From an uncultured Clostridia bacterium (GTDB taxonomy: Bacteria; Bacillota; Clostridia; Lachnospirales; Anaerotignaceae): a DNA stretch of 64,000 bases. A model generated the notes under the pieces. The model was not told where the DNA came from, made no database searches, and saw nothing but the letters and a program-made list of their open reading frames with translations. Below, piece after piece: positions 15,767 to 23,423 of the stretch. Every line of letters begins with the position of its first letter. The stretch's first letter is position 1. The stretch lies in the NCBI GenBank assembly GCA_902477755.1, contig CABSIK010000001.1:329185-393184 (forward strand). Reading direction: 5' to 3'. Made by a program: the position numbers and the translations under genes.

Positions 15767-17164
15767 TTACGCGTTCTGTGCCATCAATTCCGCTTTCTTC
15801 TTTACATCATCAATGGTGCCTACATTGAAGAATGCTGCTTCTGGATAATCATCCATTTCACCGGATACGATGGCTTTAAAGCCGCGCACCGTTTCTGCCA
15901 GAGGGATGTATACACCTTTGACGCCAGTAAAGTTTTCTGCCACGGAAAATGGCTGAGACAGGAAACGCTGGATTTTTCTGGCACGATAAACGGTCTGTTT
16001 ATCCTCGTCACTGAGTTCATCCATACCCAGAATTGCGATAATATCCTGCAATTCCTGATATTTCTGTAACATCTGCTGCACTTTCATAGCCGTCTGATAA
16101 TGTTCTTCCCCTACGATATCCGCTTCCAGAATTCTGGAGGAAGACGCCAGAGGGTCAACAGCAGGATAAATGCCCTGTTCCACAATTTTTCTGGACAATA
16201 CCGTTGTGGCATCCAGATGGGCAAATGTAGTGGAAGGCGCAGGGTCAGTCAAGTCATCGGCAGGCACATATACTGCCTGTACAGAAGTGATAGACCCATC
16301 TGTTGTAGAAGTGATACGCTCCTGTAACTGTCCCAGTTCATTTGCCAGTGTGGGCTGATAACCAACGGCAGAAGGCATACGACCTAACAATGCAGATACT
16401 TCTGAGCCAGCCTGTACAAAACGATAAATATTGTCAATAAACAGCAGTACATCCTGATGTTCTCTGTCACGGAAGTATTCTGCCATAGTCAAACCTGTTT
16501 CCGCAACACGCATTCTGGCGCCGGGCACTTCATTCATCTGACCGAATACCAATGCAGTCTTTTCCAGAACGCCAGAGTCTTTCATTTCCCAATAAAGGTC
16601 ATTCCCTTCTCTGGAACGCTCCCCAACACCTGTGAAAATGGAATAACCGCCATGTTCTGTGGCCACATTGTGAATCAATTCCTGAATCAATACGGTTTTC
16701 CCAACACCGGCACCGCCGAACAGACCAATTTTACCGCCTTTTGCGTAAGGTGCCAGAAGGTCGATAACTTTGATGCCTGTTTCCAGTATTTCTACTGCGG
16801 GGCTTTGTTTTTCAAAGGCAGGGGCTTTCCGGTGAATCTGCCAATGTTCTTCAGACTGCACAGGTTCACCACCATCAATGGGTTCCCCCAGAAGGTTAAA
16901 CATTCTGCCCAATACTTTTTCGCCTACAGGCACCGTAATGCCGGCACCTGTTGCGGTAACTTCCAATCCTTTGGAAAGGCCTTCACTGGTATCCATCATG
17001 ATACAGCGCACCACGCCTTCCCCCAACTGCTGTGCTACTTCCATTACCCGTGTATGGTCTTCTACCACAACAGTCAGTGCTTCCTGAATTTTGGGTACAT
17101 GCTCCTGTGGAAAGCGTACGTCCACAACAGCGCCCATGATTTGTATGATTTTTCCTTTTTCCAT
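15767..17164 (-). CDS. atpD: ATP synthase F1 beta subunit
   Basis: Catalytic subunit of F1, 465 residues. It has the P-loop GGAGVGKTVL near residue 150, GERSREGNDLY with the catalytic Glu region, and the conserved LLFIDNIYRF and SALLGRMPSAVGYQPTL segments. The C-terminal domain holds the DELSDEDK variant of the DELSEED lever. Length and order are normal. It follows atpG by 15 bases. Confidence 0.98.
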   Translation of the reverse strand: MEKGKIIQIMGAVVDVRFPQEHVPKIQEALTVVVEDHTRVMEVAQQLGEGVVRCIMMDTSEGLSKGLEVTATGAGITVPVGEKVLGRMFNLLGEPIDGGEPVQSEEHWQIHRKAPAFEKQSPAVEILETGIKVIDLLAPYAKGGKIGLFGGAGVGKTVLIQELIHNVATEHGGYSIFTGVGERSREGNDLYWEMKDSGVLEKTALVFGQMNEVPGARMRVAETGLTMAEYFRDREHQDVLLFIDNIYRFVQAGSEVSALLGRMPSAVGYQPTLANELGQLQERITSTTDGSITSVQAVYVPADDLTDPAPSTTFAHLDATTVLSRKIVEQGIYPAVDPLASSSRILEADIVGEEHYQTAMKVQQMLQKYQELQDIIAILGMDELSDEDKQTVYRARKIQRFLSQPFSVAENFTGVKGVYIPLAETVRGFKAIVSGEMDDYPEAAFFNVGTIDDVKKKAELMAQNA

Positions 17165-17179
17165 ACACCAGTTCCTCCT

Positions 17180-18079
17180 TTACAGCTGCTTCTTTTTCTG
17201 GGCTTTCGCACCAGCAATGACTTCCGTAATTTCCTGTGTAATACTGCCCTGCCGCAAGCGGTTGTACTGCAGCTGTAATTGCTGTAACATTTCCTTTCCG
17301 TTTTTGGTAGCGCCATCCATGGCTACCATACGGTCATTCAGTTCGGCGCAGTAACTTTCTGTCAGCGCACTGAAAATAATGCCCTGCATGGTGATAGGTG
17401 CCAGCTGGTTGAATACTGAAGCTGCATCCGGGAAAAATTCTTCCGGCACTTCTGGTTCATCCCCTTCCGGCAGCCCCATATCCTTATGATGAAACTGTTC
17501 ACGAGAAAGAGGCAGCAGCTTCATCATCACGGGTTCCGATTGCAGGCCATTTTTCATACGAGTGAAAATGATATATACTTCCTGCACTAGATCTTTTCTT
17601 ACTTCATCCAGCAGGTCTACGGTAATCTGCCTTGCCCGCTGCAAAGTAGGCTTTTGAGAAGAATACAAAAAATCTTCTTCAAAGGGAATCCGTTTGTGCA
17701 GAAAATAATGGCGTCCCACCTGCCCAATGACAAAGAAACGGGCATCAGGATGGGCACGAAATTCCTGTTCTGCTTTCTTTTCCACGTTCAAATTGTACGC
17801 ACCGGCGAGCCCTTTATCTGCCGTAATGACAATATATGCCCGTTTCCCAGCAAAATCAGGTCCATCTACAGGTTCCAAAAAGCGATGCTCCATTTCTGGT
17901 ATATGATGCAAAATATCGCCAATGCTTCGGCGAATGGTATGAAAGTAATCATACACCTGCTCCATGTTTTTTCTTGCTTTTCGCAATTTGGATGAGGAGA
18001 TCAGATACATTGCATTTGTGATCTTCATGGTGTCTGAAATACTTTTCATACGATCCTGAATTTCTTTACTGCTTGCCAT
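17180..18079 (-). CDS. atpG: ATP synthase F1 gamma subunit
   Basis: Rotor shaft of F1, 299 residues. The N-terminal helix has IQDRMKSISDTMKITNAMYL and the C-terminal helix has ALTESYCAELNDRMVAMDGA and NRLRQGSITQEITEVIAGA, both family signatures. The middle is a Rossmann-like domain (AYIVITADKGLAGAYNLNV). The start overlaps the end of the delta-alpha fusion gene by 14 bases, which couples their translation. Confidence 0.97.
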   Translation of the reverse strand: MASSKEIQDRMKSISDTMKITNAMYLISSSKLRKARKNMEQVYDYFHTIRRSIGDILHHIPEMEHRFLEPVDGPDFAGKRAYIVITADKGLAGAYNLNVEKKAEQEFRAHPDARFFVIGQVGRHYFLHKRIPFEEDFLYSSQKPTLQRARQITVDLLDEVRKDLVQEVYIIFTRMKNGLQSEPVMMKLLPLSREQFHHKDMGLPEGDEPEVPEEFFPDAASVFNQLAPITMQGIIFSALTESYCAELNDRMVAMDGATKNGKEMLQQLQLQYNRLRQGSITQEITEVIAGAKAQKKKQL

Positions 18080-19841
18080 ATCCTTGCTCCTTCTTGAATA
18101 CGTTTAATTCTGCCAGAACAGCTTCTTTCTGTTCCGGTGTAAACTGTTTTTCATTTCTGATAAATTCCAGAATTTCAGGTTTATTTTCTTCCATATGTCC
18201 ATAAAAGTCAGCTACAAAATCAGCCACTTTTTCTTTGGGAATGCCAAGGAGCTTTCTGCTGGTGGCAACACAAAGTGTAATAACCTGTCTTTCCAGAGAT
18301 TTTGGCTGATACAAAGGCTGTTTCAGCAATTCCATCAACTGCTGACCATATTCGATCTGTTCTCTTGTGCTGGTATCCAGTTCAGAGCTGAACTGAGAGA
18401 AAGATTCGATTTCCTTATACTGTGCCAAGTCGATACGCAAAGTACCGCTGACGCTCTTAATGGCTTTTGTCTGTGCCGCGCCGCCTACACGAGATACGGA
18501 AAGACCTACATTTACCGCAGGACGGAAGCCTTCAAAGAACAAATCGCTTTCCAGATAAATCTGACCATCGGTAATAGAAATAACATTGGTAGGGATATAC
18601 GCAGAAACGTCCCCTGCCTGTGTTTCAATGATGGGCAGTGCTGTAATAGAGCCGCCGCCATGGGCTTCATCCATACGACAAGAGCGTTCCAGCAATCTGG
18701 AATGGAGATAGAACACGTCACCGGGATATGCTTCACGTCCGGGAGAACGTTCCAACAACAAAGACAGCGCACGATATGCAACCGCATGTTTTGACAGATC
18801 ATCATATACAATCAGAACATCTTTTCCCTGATCCATAAAGTATTCCGCAATGGCAGTACCGGAATAGGGAGCCAGATACTGCAATGCTGCCGGGGCACTG
18901 GCTGTTGCCGCAACAACAACGGTATAGTCCATGGCACCGTGTTTCTTCAGATTGGTCATAACCTGTGCAATGGTAGAGGCTTTCTGCCCAATGGCTACAT
19001 ATACACAGATGACATCTTTATCTTTCTGGTTCAGAATGGTATCTACAGCAATGGCTGTTTTACCAGTCTGTCTGTCACCAATGATCAATTCTCTCTGACC
19101 GCGTCCAATGGGGAACATGGAGTCAATTGCCATGATCCCAGTCTGCAAAGGTACATTGACAGACTGTCTTTCAATGACGCCAGCAGCTTTCCTTTCCAGC
19201 ATATACCAGTCTTTTGCTTCGATTTCGCCTTTGCCGTCAATAGGTGCACCCAGTGCATCTACAACACGTCCCAGAATACTGTCCCCTACAGGAATACCTG
19301 CTCTGCGTTTGGTACGCAGTACACGGGTACCTTCTGTCAATGTCTGTTCGTCCCCCAGAACCATACACAGGATTTCTGTTTCGTCGATATTCTGTACCAG
19401 ACCTTTCAGACCATTCTCAAACAATACAATTTCACCATACATGGCTTTTGAGATACCTTTCACCGCAGCAATCCCATCATGCAGATGGTGCACATAGCCG
19501 CCTTCTTCAATAGAAAATTCATCATCAAAGCCATTGATATCGCTTTTCATAATAGAAATGATATCTTCTCTGCCTTTTTCTTTCCGAAGCTGACGTTCCA
19601 GTTTATCAAAGGTCAGTTTGAATGTATTATCAAAAACTTTATTCCCAATCTGGAGCAAATAACCGCCCAGAATGTCATCATTTTGATGTTCCTCCAACAC
19701 CACATCTGTAGCGTTATATGTTTTCTGGAGGATTTTTTTCAGCTCCTGCAAATCTCCTTCAGAAGGTCTTTTGGCATAATGAATGATCGCCTTCAAAATT
19801 CGATTTTCTTCAAAAAATTCTTTTGTAAAATTTTCTGCCAT
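18066..19841 (-). CDS. atpA: ATP synthase delta(C-terminal domain)-alpha fusion
   Basis: A 591-residue protein, about 90 longer than normal alpha. Residues about 18-86 match the C-terminal domain of the delta/OSCP subunit (SEGDLQELKKILQK, then DDILGGYLLQIGNKVFDNTF and LERQL). Residues from about 90 on are a complete alpha subunit: IISIMKSDINGF, the P-loop GDRQTGKTA at 255-263, VGLSVSRVGGAAQTKAIK and a normal C-terminus. The delta N-terminal helical bundle is missing, and no separate atpH lies in the operon, because this ATG overlaps the atpF stop by one base. The frame is continuous. Alpha is present three times per F1, so three delta-like domains would result unless the protein is processed. 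Confidence 0.95.
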   Translation of the reverse strand: MAENFTKEFFEENRILKAIIHYAKRPSEGDLQELKKILQKTYNATDVVLEEHQNDDILGGYLLQIGNKVFDNTFKLTFDKLERQLRKEKGREDIISIMKSDINGFDDEFSIEEGGYVHHLHDGIAAVKGISKAMYGEIVLFENGLKGLVQNIDETEILCMVLGDEQTLTEGTRVLRTKRRAGIPVGDSILGRVVDALGAPIDGKGEIEAKDWYMLERKAAGVIERQSVNVPLQTGIMAIDSMFPIGRGQRELIIGDRQTGKTAIAVDTILNQKDKDVICVYVAIGQKASTIAQVMTNLKKHGAMDYTVVVAATASAPAALQYLAPYSGTAIAEYFMDQGKDVLIVYDDLSKHAVAYRALSLLLERSPGREAYPGDVFYLHSRLLERSCRMDEAHGGGSITALPIIETQAGDVSAYIPTNVISITDGQIYLESDLFFEGFRPAVNVGLSVSRVGGAAQTKAIKSVSGTLRIDLAQYKEIESFSQFSSELDTSTREQIEYGQQLMELLKQPLYQPKSLERQVITLCVATSRKLLGIPKEKVADFVADFYGHMEENKPEILEFIRNEKQFTPEQKEAVLAELNVFKKEQGYGKQ

Positions 19842-20329
19842 CACGCTTCACCTACCTTCTTGAGTAAATCTTCAAAGAGCGCTTTTTCTTTTTCTTCGTT
19901 GATATTGTTGCCAACTGCTTTTCTTGCAGCAAGCATGGCAATGGTGACCATTTCATCCTGTGTATCAGCCAACAGTTTTTTCCGTTCCTGCTCAGCCTGT
20001 TTTCTGGATGAAATCAAAATGCGTTTTGCCTCTTGTTCAGAAGCTTGCAGCTGTTCTTTTTCCTTTCTGCTGGCTGCTTCCAAAATGCGCTGCGCTTTTT
20101 CCCTTGCCTCTTTTGTTGCATTTTCCACTGTTTCCTGCGCCTGCCGGAGATTCTGGTTTGCCAAGGCTTCCTGCTCTTTGGCATGATCCATCTGCCCTTG
20201 GATCATTTCCTGCCGCTGATCCAGAACTTTTTGTACCCTTGCGAACAGAAATTTTTTCAACAGGACATACAGTATGATCAAATCAACAAAAGTCCAAATA
20301 ATATTCCAATCCAGCGTTAACATTTCCAC
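19841..20329 (-). CDS. atpF: ATP synthase Fo b subunit
   Basis: Peripheral-stalk subunit of 162 residues: one N-terminal membrane span (about 8-28, WNIIWTFVDLIILYVLLKKF) followed by a long charged helix (RVQKVLDQRQEMIQGQMDHA onwards, rich in A, E, K, Q). Its C-terminus normally binds delta. Here it ends one base into the delta-alpha fusion gene, the usual position of atpH. Confidence 0.96.
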   Translation of the reverse strand: MEMLTLDWNIIWTFVDLIILYVLLKKFLFARVQKVLDQRQEMIQGQMDHAKEQEALANQNLRQAQETVENATKEAREKAQRILEAASRKEKEQLQASEQEAKRILISSRKQAEQERKKLLADTQDEMVTIAMLAARKAVGNNINEEKEKALFEDLLKKVGEA

Positions 20330-20341
20330 ATTCTCCTTTTA

Positions 20342-20566
20342 TCAGCCTAAGAACAGGATAATCAGCAATGCGATAACAAAGCCGTAAATTGCAGTTGCTT
20401 CTGCCAGTGCTGCACCAAGCAGCAGTGTTTTGCTGATTTTGCTTTCTGCTTCAGGCTGTCTTGCAATAGATTCTACCGCTTTAGATGTAGCGATACCGAT
20501 ACCAATACCTGCACCAATACCTGTAAATACTGCAATACCTGCACCAATCGCGATTAAAGTTGTCAT
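20342..20566 (-). CDS. atpE: ATP synthase Fo c subunit
   Basis: Rotor-ring subunit of 74 residues made of two hairpin helices. Helix 1 has the glycine repeat GIGAGIGIG, the loop is ARQP (residues 35-38), and helix 2 has the ion-binding Glu56 in AALAEATAIYG. Compared with Na+-type rings, the Gln of helix 1 is replaced by Ile23 and the Ser after the Glu by Ala57, which favours H+ as the coupling ion, though Thr58 is kept. It lies 12 bases before atpF. Confidence 0.97.
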   Translation of the reverse strand: MTTLIAIGAGIAVFTGIGAGIGIGIATSKAVESIARQPEAESKISKTLLLGAALAEATAIYGFVIALLIILFLG

Positions 20567-20600
20567 TTTTATTTCCTCCTTGAATATCCAAAATTCTTCT

Positions 20601-21287
20601 TTATTCTATGGCTTCTTTGATAAACAAAGCAGTCAGGAATACAAATACATATGCCTGAATCAATCCATCAAAAATATCAAAGTACAGACTGAAAGCCACA
20701 GGAATGACTGCCGGTACAATGATTTTGATCAGTTCCATAACAACAAATGCGCCCAAGACGTTCCCAAAAAGTCGCATGCAGAGAGATAACGGCTTGATAA
20801 AGATTTCCAAAACATTAATGGGGGTAATGACCGGCATAGGTTCTGCAAAGCTTTTTACCCAACCTTTCACACCTTTCTGATGAATGCCTGCGTACTCAAT
20901 GAGCACAATACTCATAATGGCAAGGCCTGCTGTCACATTCAGATCTTTTGTTGGCGGTTTGATGCCAAAAAGTCCGATGAGGTTCGCACAGCCTATGAAC
21001 AGAAGCACCGTTCCTAGATACGGCACATATCTTTTGCCATGTTCACCAAAAATCCCCGTGAAAAAATCCTGTAAAAAAGTCACACAGGATTCCACAAAAA
21101 CCTGACGTTTTCCCGTCGGTACGATTTGCAGATTTCTGGTCAGATAAAGCGAAGCTAATACAAGAAAAGCCATGATGATCCATGTTGCCACAACGGATTC
21201 CGGAACCGGTATCCCACCAAAGATGGGAATGGTAAAAGCCGTTTCACAGGTCAGCTCGTTCATCAGTTCTTCTGCTAAACTTCCCAT
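20601..21287 (-). CDS. atpB: ATP synthase Fo a subunit
   Basis: The 228-residue stator channel subunit. It has several membrane spans and the family motif LCMRLFGNVLGAFVVMELI, whose Arg faces the c-ring Glu, plus the C-terminal GLIQAYVFVFLTALFI. It precedes atpE by 34 bases. The N-terminus (CETAFTIPIFGGIPVPESVV) is typical of Firmicutes. Confidence 0.96.
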   Translation of the reverse strand: MGSLAEELMNELTCETAFTIPIFGGIPVPESVVATWIIMAFLVLASLYLTRNLQIVPTGKRQVFVESCVTFLQDFFTGIFGEHGKRYVPYLGTVLLFIGCANLIGLFGIKPPTKDLNVTAGLAIMSIVLIEYAGIHQKGVKGWVKSFAEPMPVITPINVLEIFIKPLSLCMRLFGNVLGAFVVMELIKIIVPAVIPVAFSLYFDIFDGLIQAYVFVFLTALFIKEAIE

Positions 21288-21308
21288 ATGATTACTCCTT
21301 TTTTCTGA

Positions 21309-21788
21309 TTATTGTACACTCCCTACAGGGAAAGCACTGCGGAATACTTTCCGTACAATGGGGCCTGCAATGAGCAGCTGAAATGGCAAAGCCATGATAA
21401 AATTCTTGGGGATATTGGTCAGCCAAATTACGCCAAGCTGTCCCCATTGACCAGTTCTTACACACATTTCCAATCCGCCATACAAACTCATCACAATAAC
21501 CATTGGCACTACCATGCATGTAGAAATGCAGATGACTTTGCGCAGTGTACTGCTTTCAGGTCTCACCAGAAAACGGAAGGCAAAGCCTTTTGCAAGTTTG
21601 GAAACCAAAAACCAGTCAAAGCACATGGCGTATATGTAAGCAATGGGAAAACCAAGCCAGCCTTCCCGTAAGACGTCAAATGACAGCCCACCCATGTGCA
21701 GCGTGACATTATACATACTCATCCAAAACACCATTGCAAAACACATTAATACAGTATAAATCAGACTTTCTCTTTTATTCTGTGGCAT
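21309..21788 (-). CDS. DUF2798-type membrane protein at the head of the atp operon
   Basis: A 159-residue membrane protein with four hydrophobic segments (ESLIYTVLMCFAMVFWMSMY near the start, LGFPIAYIYAMCFDWFLVSK, then VICISTCMVVPMVIVMSLYG, and the end NFIMALPFQLLIAGPIVRK). Start is ATG 21788, after GGAGG; the longer frame adds 14 residues without a ribosome site. It resembles DUF2798 proteins. It occupies the position of atpI/atpZ, 21 bases before atpB. A role in ATP synthase assembly is a guess from position only. Confidence 0.75.
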   Translation of the reverse strand: MPQNKRESLIYTVLMCFAMVFWMSMYNVTLHMGGLSFDVLREGWLGFPIAYIYAMCFDWFLVSKLAKGFAFRFLVRPESSTLRKVICISTCMVVPMVIVMSLYGGLEMCVRTGQWGQLGVIWLTNIPKNFIMALPFQLLIAGPIVRKVFRSAFPVGSVQ

Positions 21789-22022
21789 AATAATCCTCCT
21801 TTTATTTCCATTACTTCCTATTTTGTCCACAAGAAATATTGTAGTAATTTCTTCTGCACCATGTAAGTGTTTTTTTATTTTCAGCTTTTTTCGCTGAAAT
21901 CAGAAGAAATTTTTACTGATTTAGGAGAATATGCCCAATATCTATAGAGAACATACAGGGCAATTCAAACAAGAGAACTGCCTAACATTTTCTGATTTTT
22001 TCGCTGCAACACTGTCTTTTTT

Positions 22023-22326
22023 TCAGTACTTTTCCAGCTGTTTTTTCTTTTTACACTTTTTCCGCCACATCACTTCTTTCTGTTCATACAGTGAGCCGCA
22101 TCCTGCATGCAGAACAATCAGCCCTTCAATAACATCTGCCAGCTCATGCCATGGGGAAATTTACTTAAAATACTTGGTTGATTCTTTCGTATCACCATCA
22201 TGAGGCAAATACCACTTACATATTTCCTCATATATTTGACACACCGGATTTCAGCTCCTCAAAAACTTCCTGAAAATCCTGCATCTTGCTCTTTCTTTGC
22301 CAATGGCAATCTTGTTGCAAGTACAT
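22023..22326 (-). pseudogene. Decayed gene, possible MazG-like remnant
   Basis: On the minus strand an ATG at 22326 with a good AAAGGAG site opens a 32-codon frame (MYLQQDCHWQRKSKMQDFQE) that stops early. Coding-like sequence continues in another frame (CKWYLPHDGDTKESTKYF), then after an in-frame stop at 22161-22163 as WHELADVIEGLIVLH and KEVMWRKKCKKK to 22023. ELADVIE followed by a RKK segment resembles the end of MazG-like or phosphoribosyl-ATP pyrophosphohydrolases. At least one frameshift and one stop make it non-functional if it was once one gene. The remaining part of 21789-22534 is non-coding apart from the PadR control region. Confidence 0.4.
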
Positions 22327-22410
22327 CACACTCCTTTCGAATCTCAGGGTGTTTCCGTGTATTGATGATACGCTTCTAACACGCACTCATATTAGCACTA
22401 CAATTACAAC

Positions 22411-22426
22411 ATGTCAATATTTACAT
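22411..22426. promoter_or_regulatory. PadR-type operator, copy 1
   Basis: ATGT-N8-ACAT, the established consensus of PadR-family operators, about 110 bases before the padR-like start. Confidence 0.75.
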
Positions 22427-22438
22427 GTTTAAAATTTC

Positions 22439-22454
22439 ATGTTTTTTTTAACAT
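22439..22454. promoter_or_regulatory. PadR-type operator, copy 2
   Basis: A second exact ATGT-N8-ACAT, centred 28 bases from copy 1 and just upstream of the presumed -35 region. A degenerate third one (ATGT-N8-TCAT) lies between them at 22425-22440. Confidence 0.75.
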
Positions 22455-22461
22455 GTAATTC

Positions 22462-22490
22462 TAGTCAAGTTAAAATGTTTATGATATAAT
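22462..22490 (+). promoter_or_regulatory. Promoter of the padR-like gene
   Basis: TATAAT at 22485-22490 with the weak -35 hexamer TAGTCA at 22462-22467, 17 bases apart. Confidence 0.5.
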
Positions 22491-22534
22491 ACAATTGATT
22501 TTTATGGCATAGGTAAAATTAAGGAGTGAAGTAT

Positions 22535-23092
22535 ATGGGGACGTTAAAATATGCCATTCTTGGGTTATTGAACCGAAAAGAGATGACAGGCTACGAATTG
22601 ACAAAAGCAATCGAACACAGCCTTCTGGGATCATGGCGCGCAAAACACAGCCAAATCTATCCAGAGCTGAAATCATTGACGCAAAAAGGTCTGGTGAAAT
22701 TTGAAGTTGCTATTTCTGGTACGGTATTGGAAAAAAAGGTTTACTCCCTCACTGAGGAAGGCCGAAAGGAATTTTTACATTGGGAATTCAAGAAACTTCC
22801 ATTGCAGCCAAACACCAAAGACGAATTTCGATTGCAATTATATTTTTCCAATTGCCTGCCACCACAAAAACGCATTGAACTATTGGAACACCAATTATCA
22901 CTGCATCAGGCAAAATTGCAGAAGCTGAAACGAATCATACAGAAATTTGATGCAATCCCCCCTACAGAAGAACCATATTTCAGTGATTACTTGGTTTTAG
23001 GTGGTGCTGTTGCCAGAGAGGAAACAAGCTGCCGCTGGTTGACTACATGCATTTCCCTTTGTCAACAACGGCTTGACTCACAAAAAAAATGA
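22535..23092 (+). CDS. PadR family transcriptional regulator
   Basis: A 185-residue PadR regulator: winged helix at the N-terminus (LKYAILGLLNRKEMTGYELT, then HSQIYPELKSLTQKGLVKFE and EKKVYSLTEEGRKEF) followed by the helical Vir_act_alpha_C dimer domain (about 95-180). ATG 22535 is 8 bases after AAGGAG; the GTG at 22526 overlaps that site. Two exact PadR operators lie upstream, so autoregulation is expected. PadR proteins usually control a phenolic-stress or efflux gene, but the only divergent neighbour is a decayed gene, so the target may be lost or distant. Confidence 0.9.
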   Translation: MGTLKYAILGLLNRKEMTGYELTKAIEHSLLGSWRAKHSQIYPELKSLTQKGLVKFEVAISGTVLEKKVYSLTEEGRKEFLHWEFKKLPLQPNTKDEFRLQLYFSNCLPPQKRIELLEHQLSLHQAKLQKLKRIIQKFDAIPPTEEPYFSDYLVLGGAVAREETSCRWLTTCISLCQQRLDSQKK

Positions 23093-23376
23093 TGCCCCCT
23101 TTTGGTTTGCATCATACATTTCCGTTTTCCATCCACTTATTTTCTGCTTAAAATATCACAAGTAATTTTTAACCTTTTTGGATTTGCTTCCATTCATCAG
23201 CATATACAAATAACTATATGTGCAATGTCATTTTTTTAATATCGCCTAAACATTTCTTTGATTGGGTCCGCAGTGCCCTGTAATTAGCATTTCTATTTAC
23301 TCCCATTTATTTCTATAAATAGAAATTAATATATGAAACCTTTACATTTTTCACACCTAAGAACATATATGGAAAT

Positions 23377-23412
23377 AAAAAGTCGAGACTCTCATAAAGA
23401 GCTCGACTTTTT
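23377..23412 (-). terminator. Terminator of the pfl operon
   Basis: AAAAAGTCGAG pairs with CTCGACTTTTT, with an inner CTC/GAG extension; just after the pflB stop. Confidence 0.9.
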
Positions 23413-23423
23413 GTTTTTCATCT

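Noticed and set aside
18066..19841. The delta-alpha join as a frameshift artefact
   Set aside because: The frame is continuous, the start overlaps the atpF stop in the usual coupled way, and a frameshift could not supply the missing delta N-terminal domain because there is no space for it.
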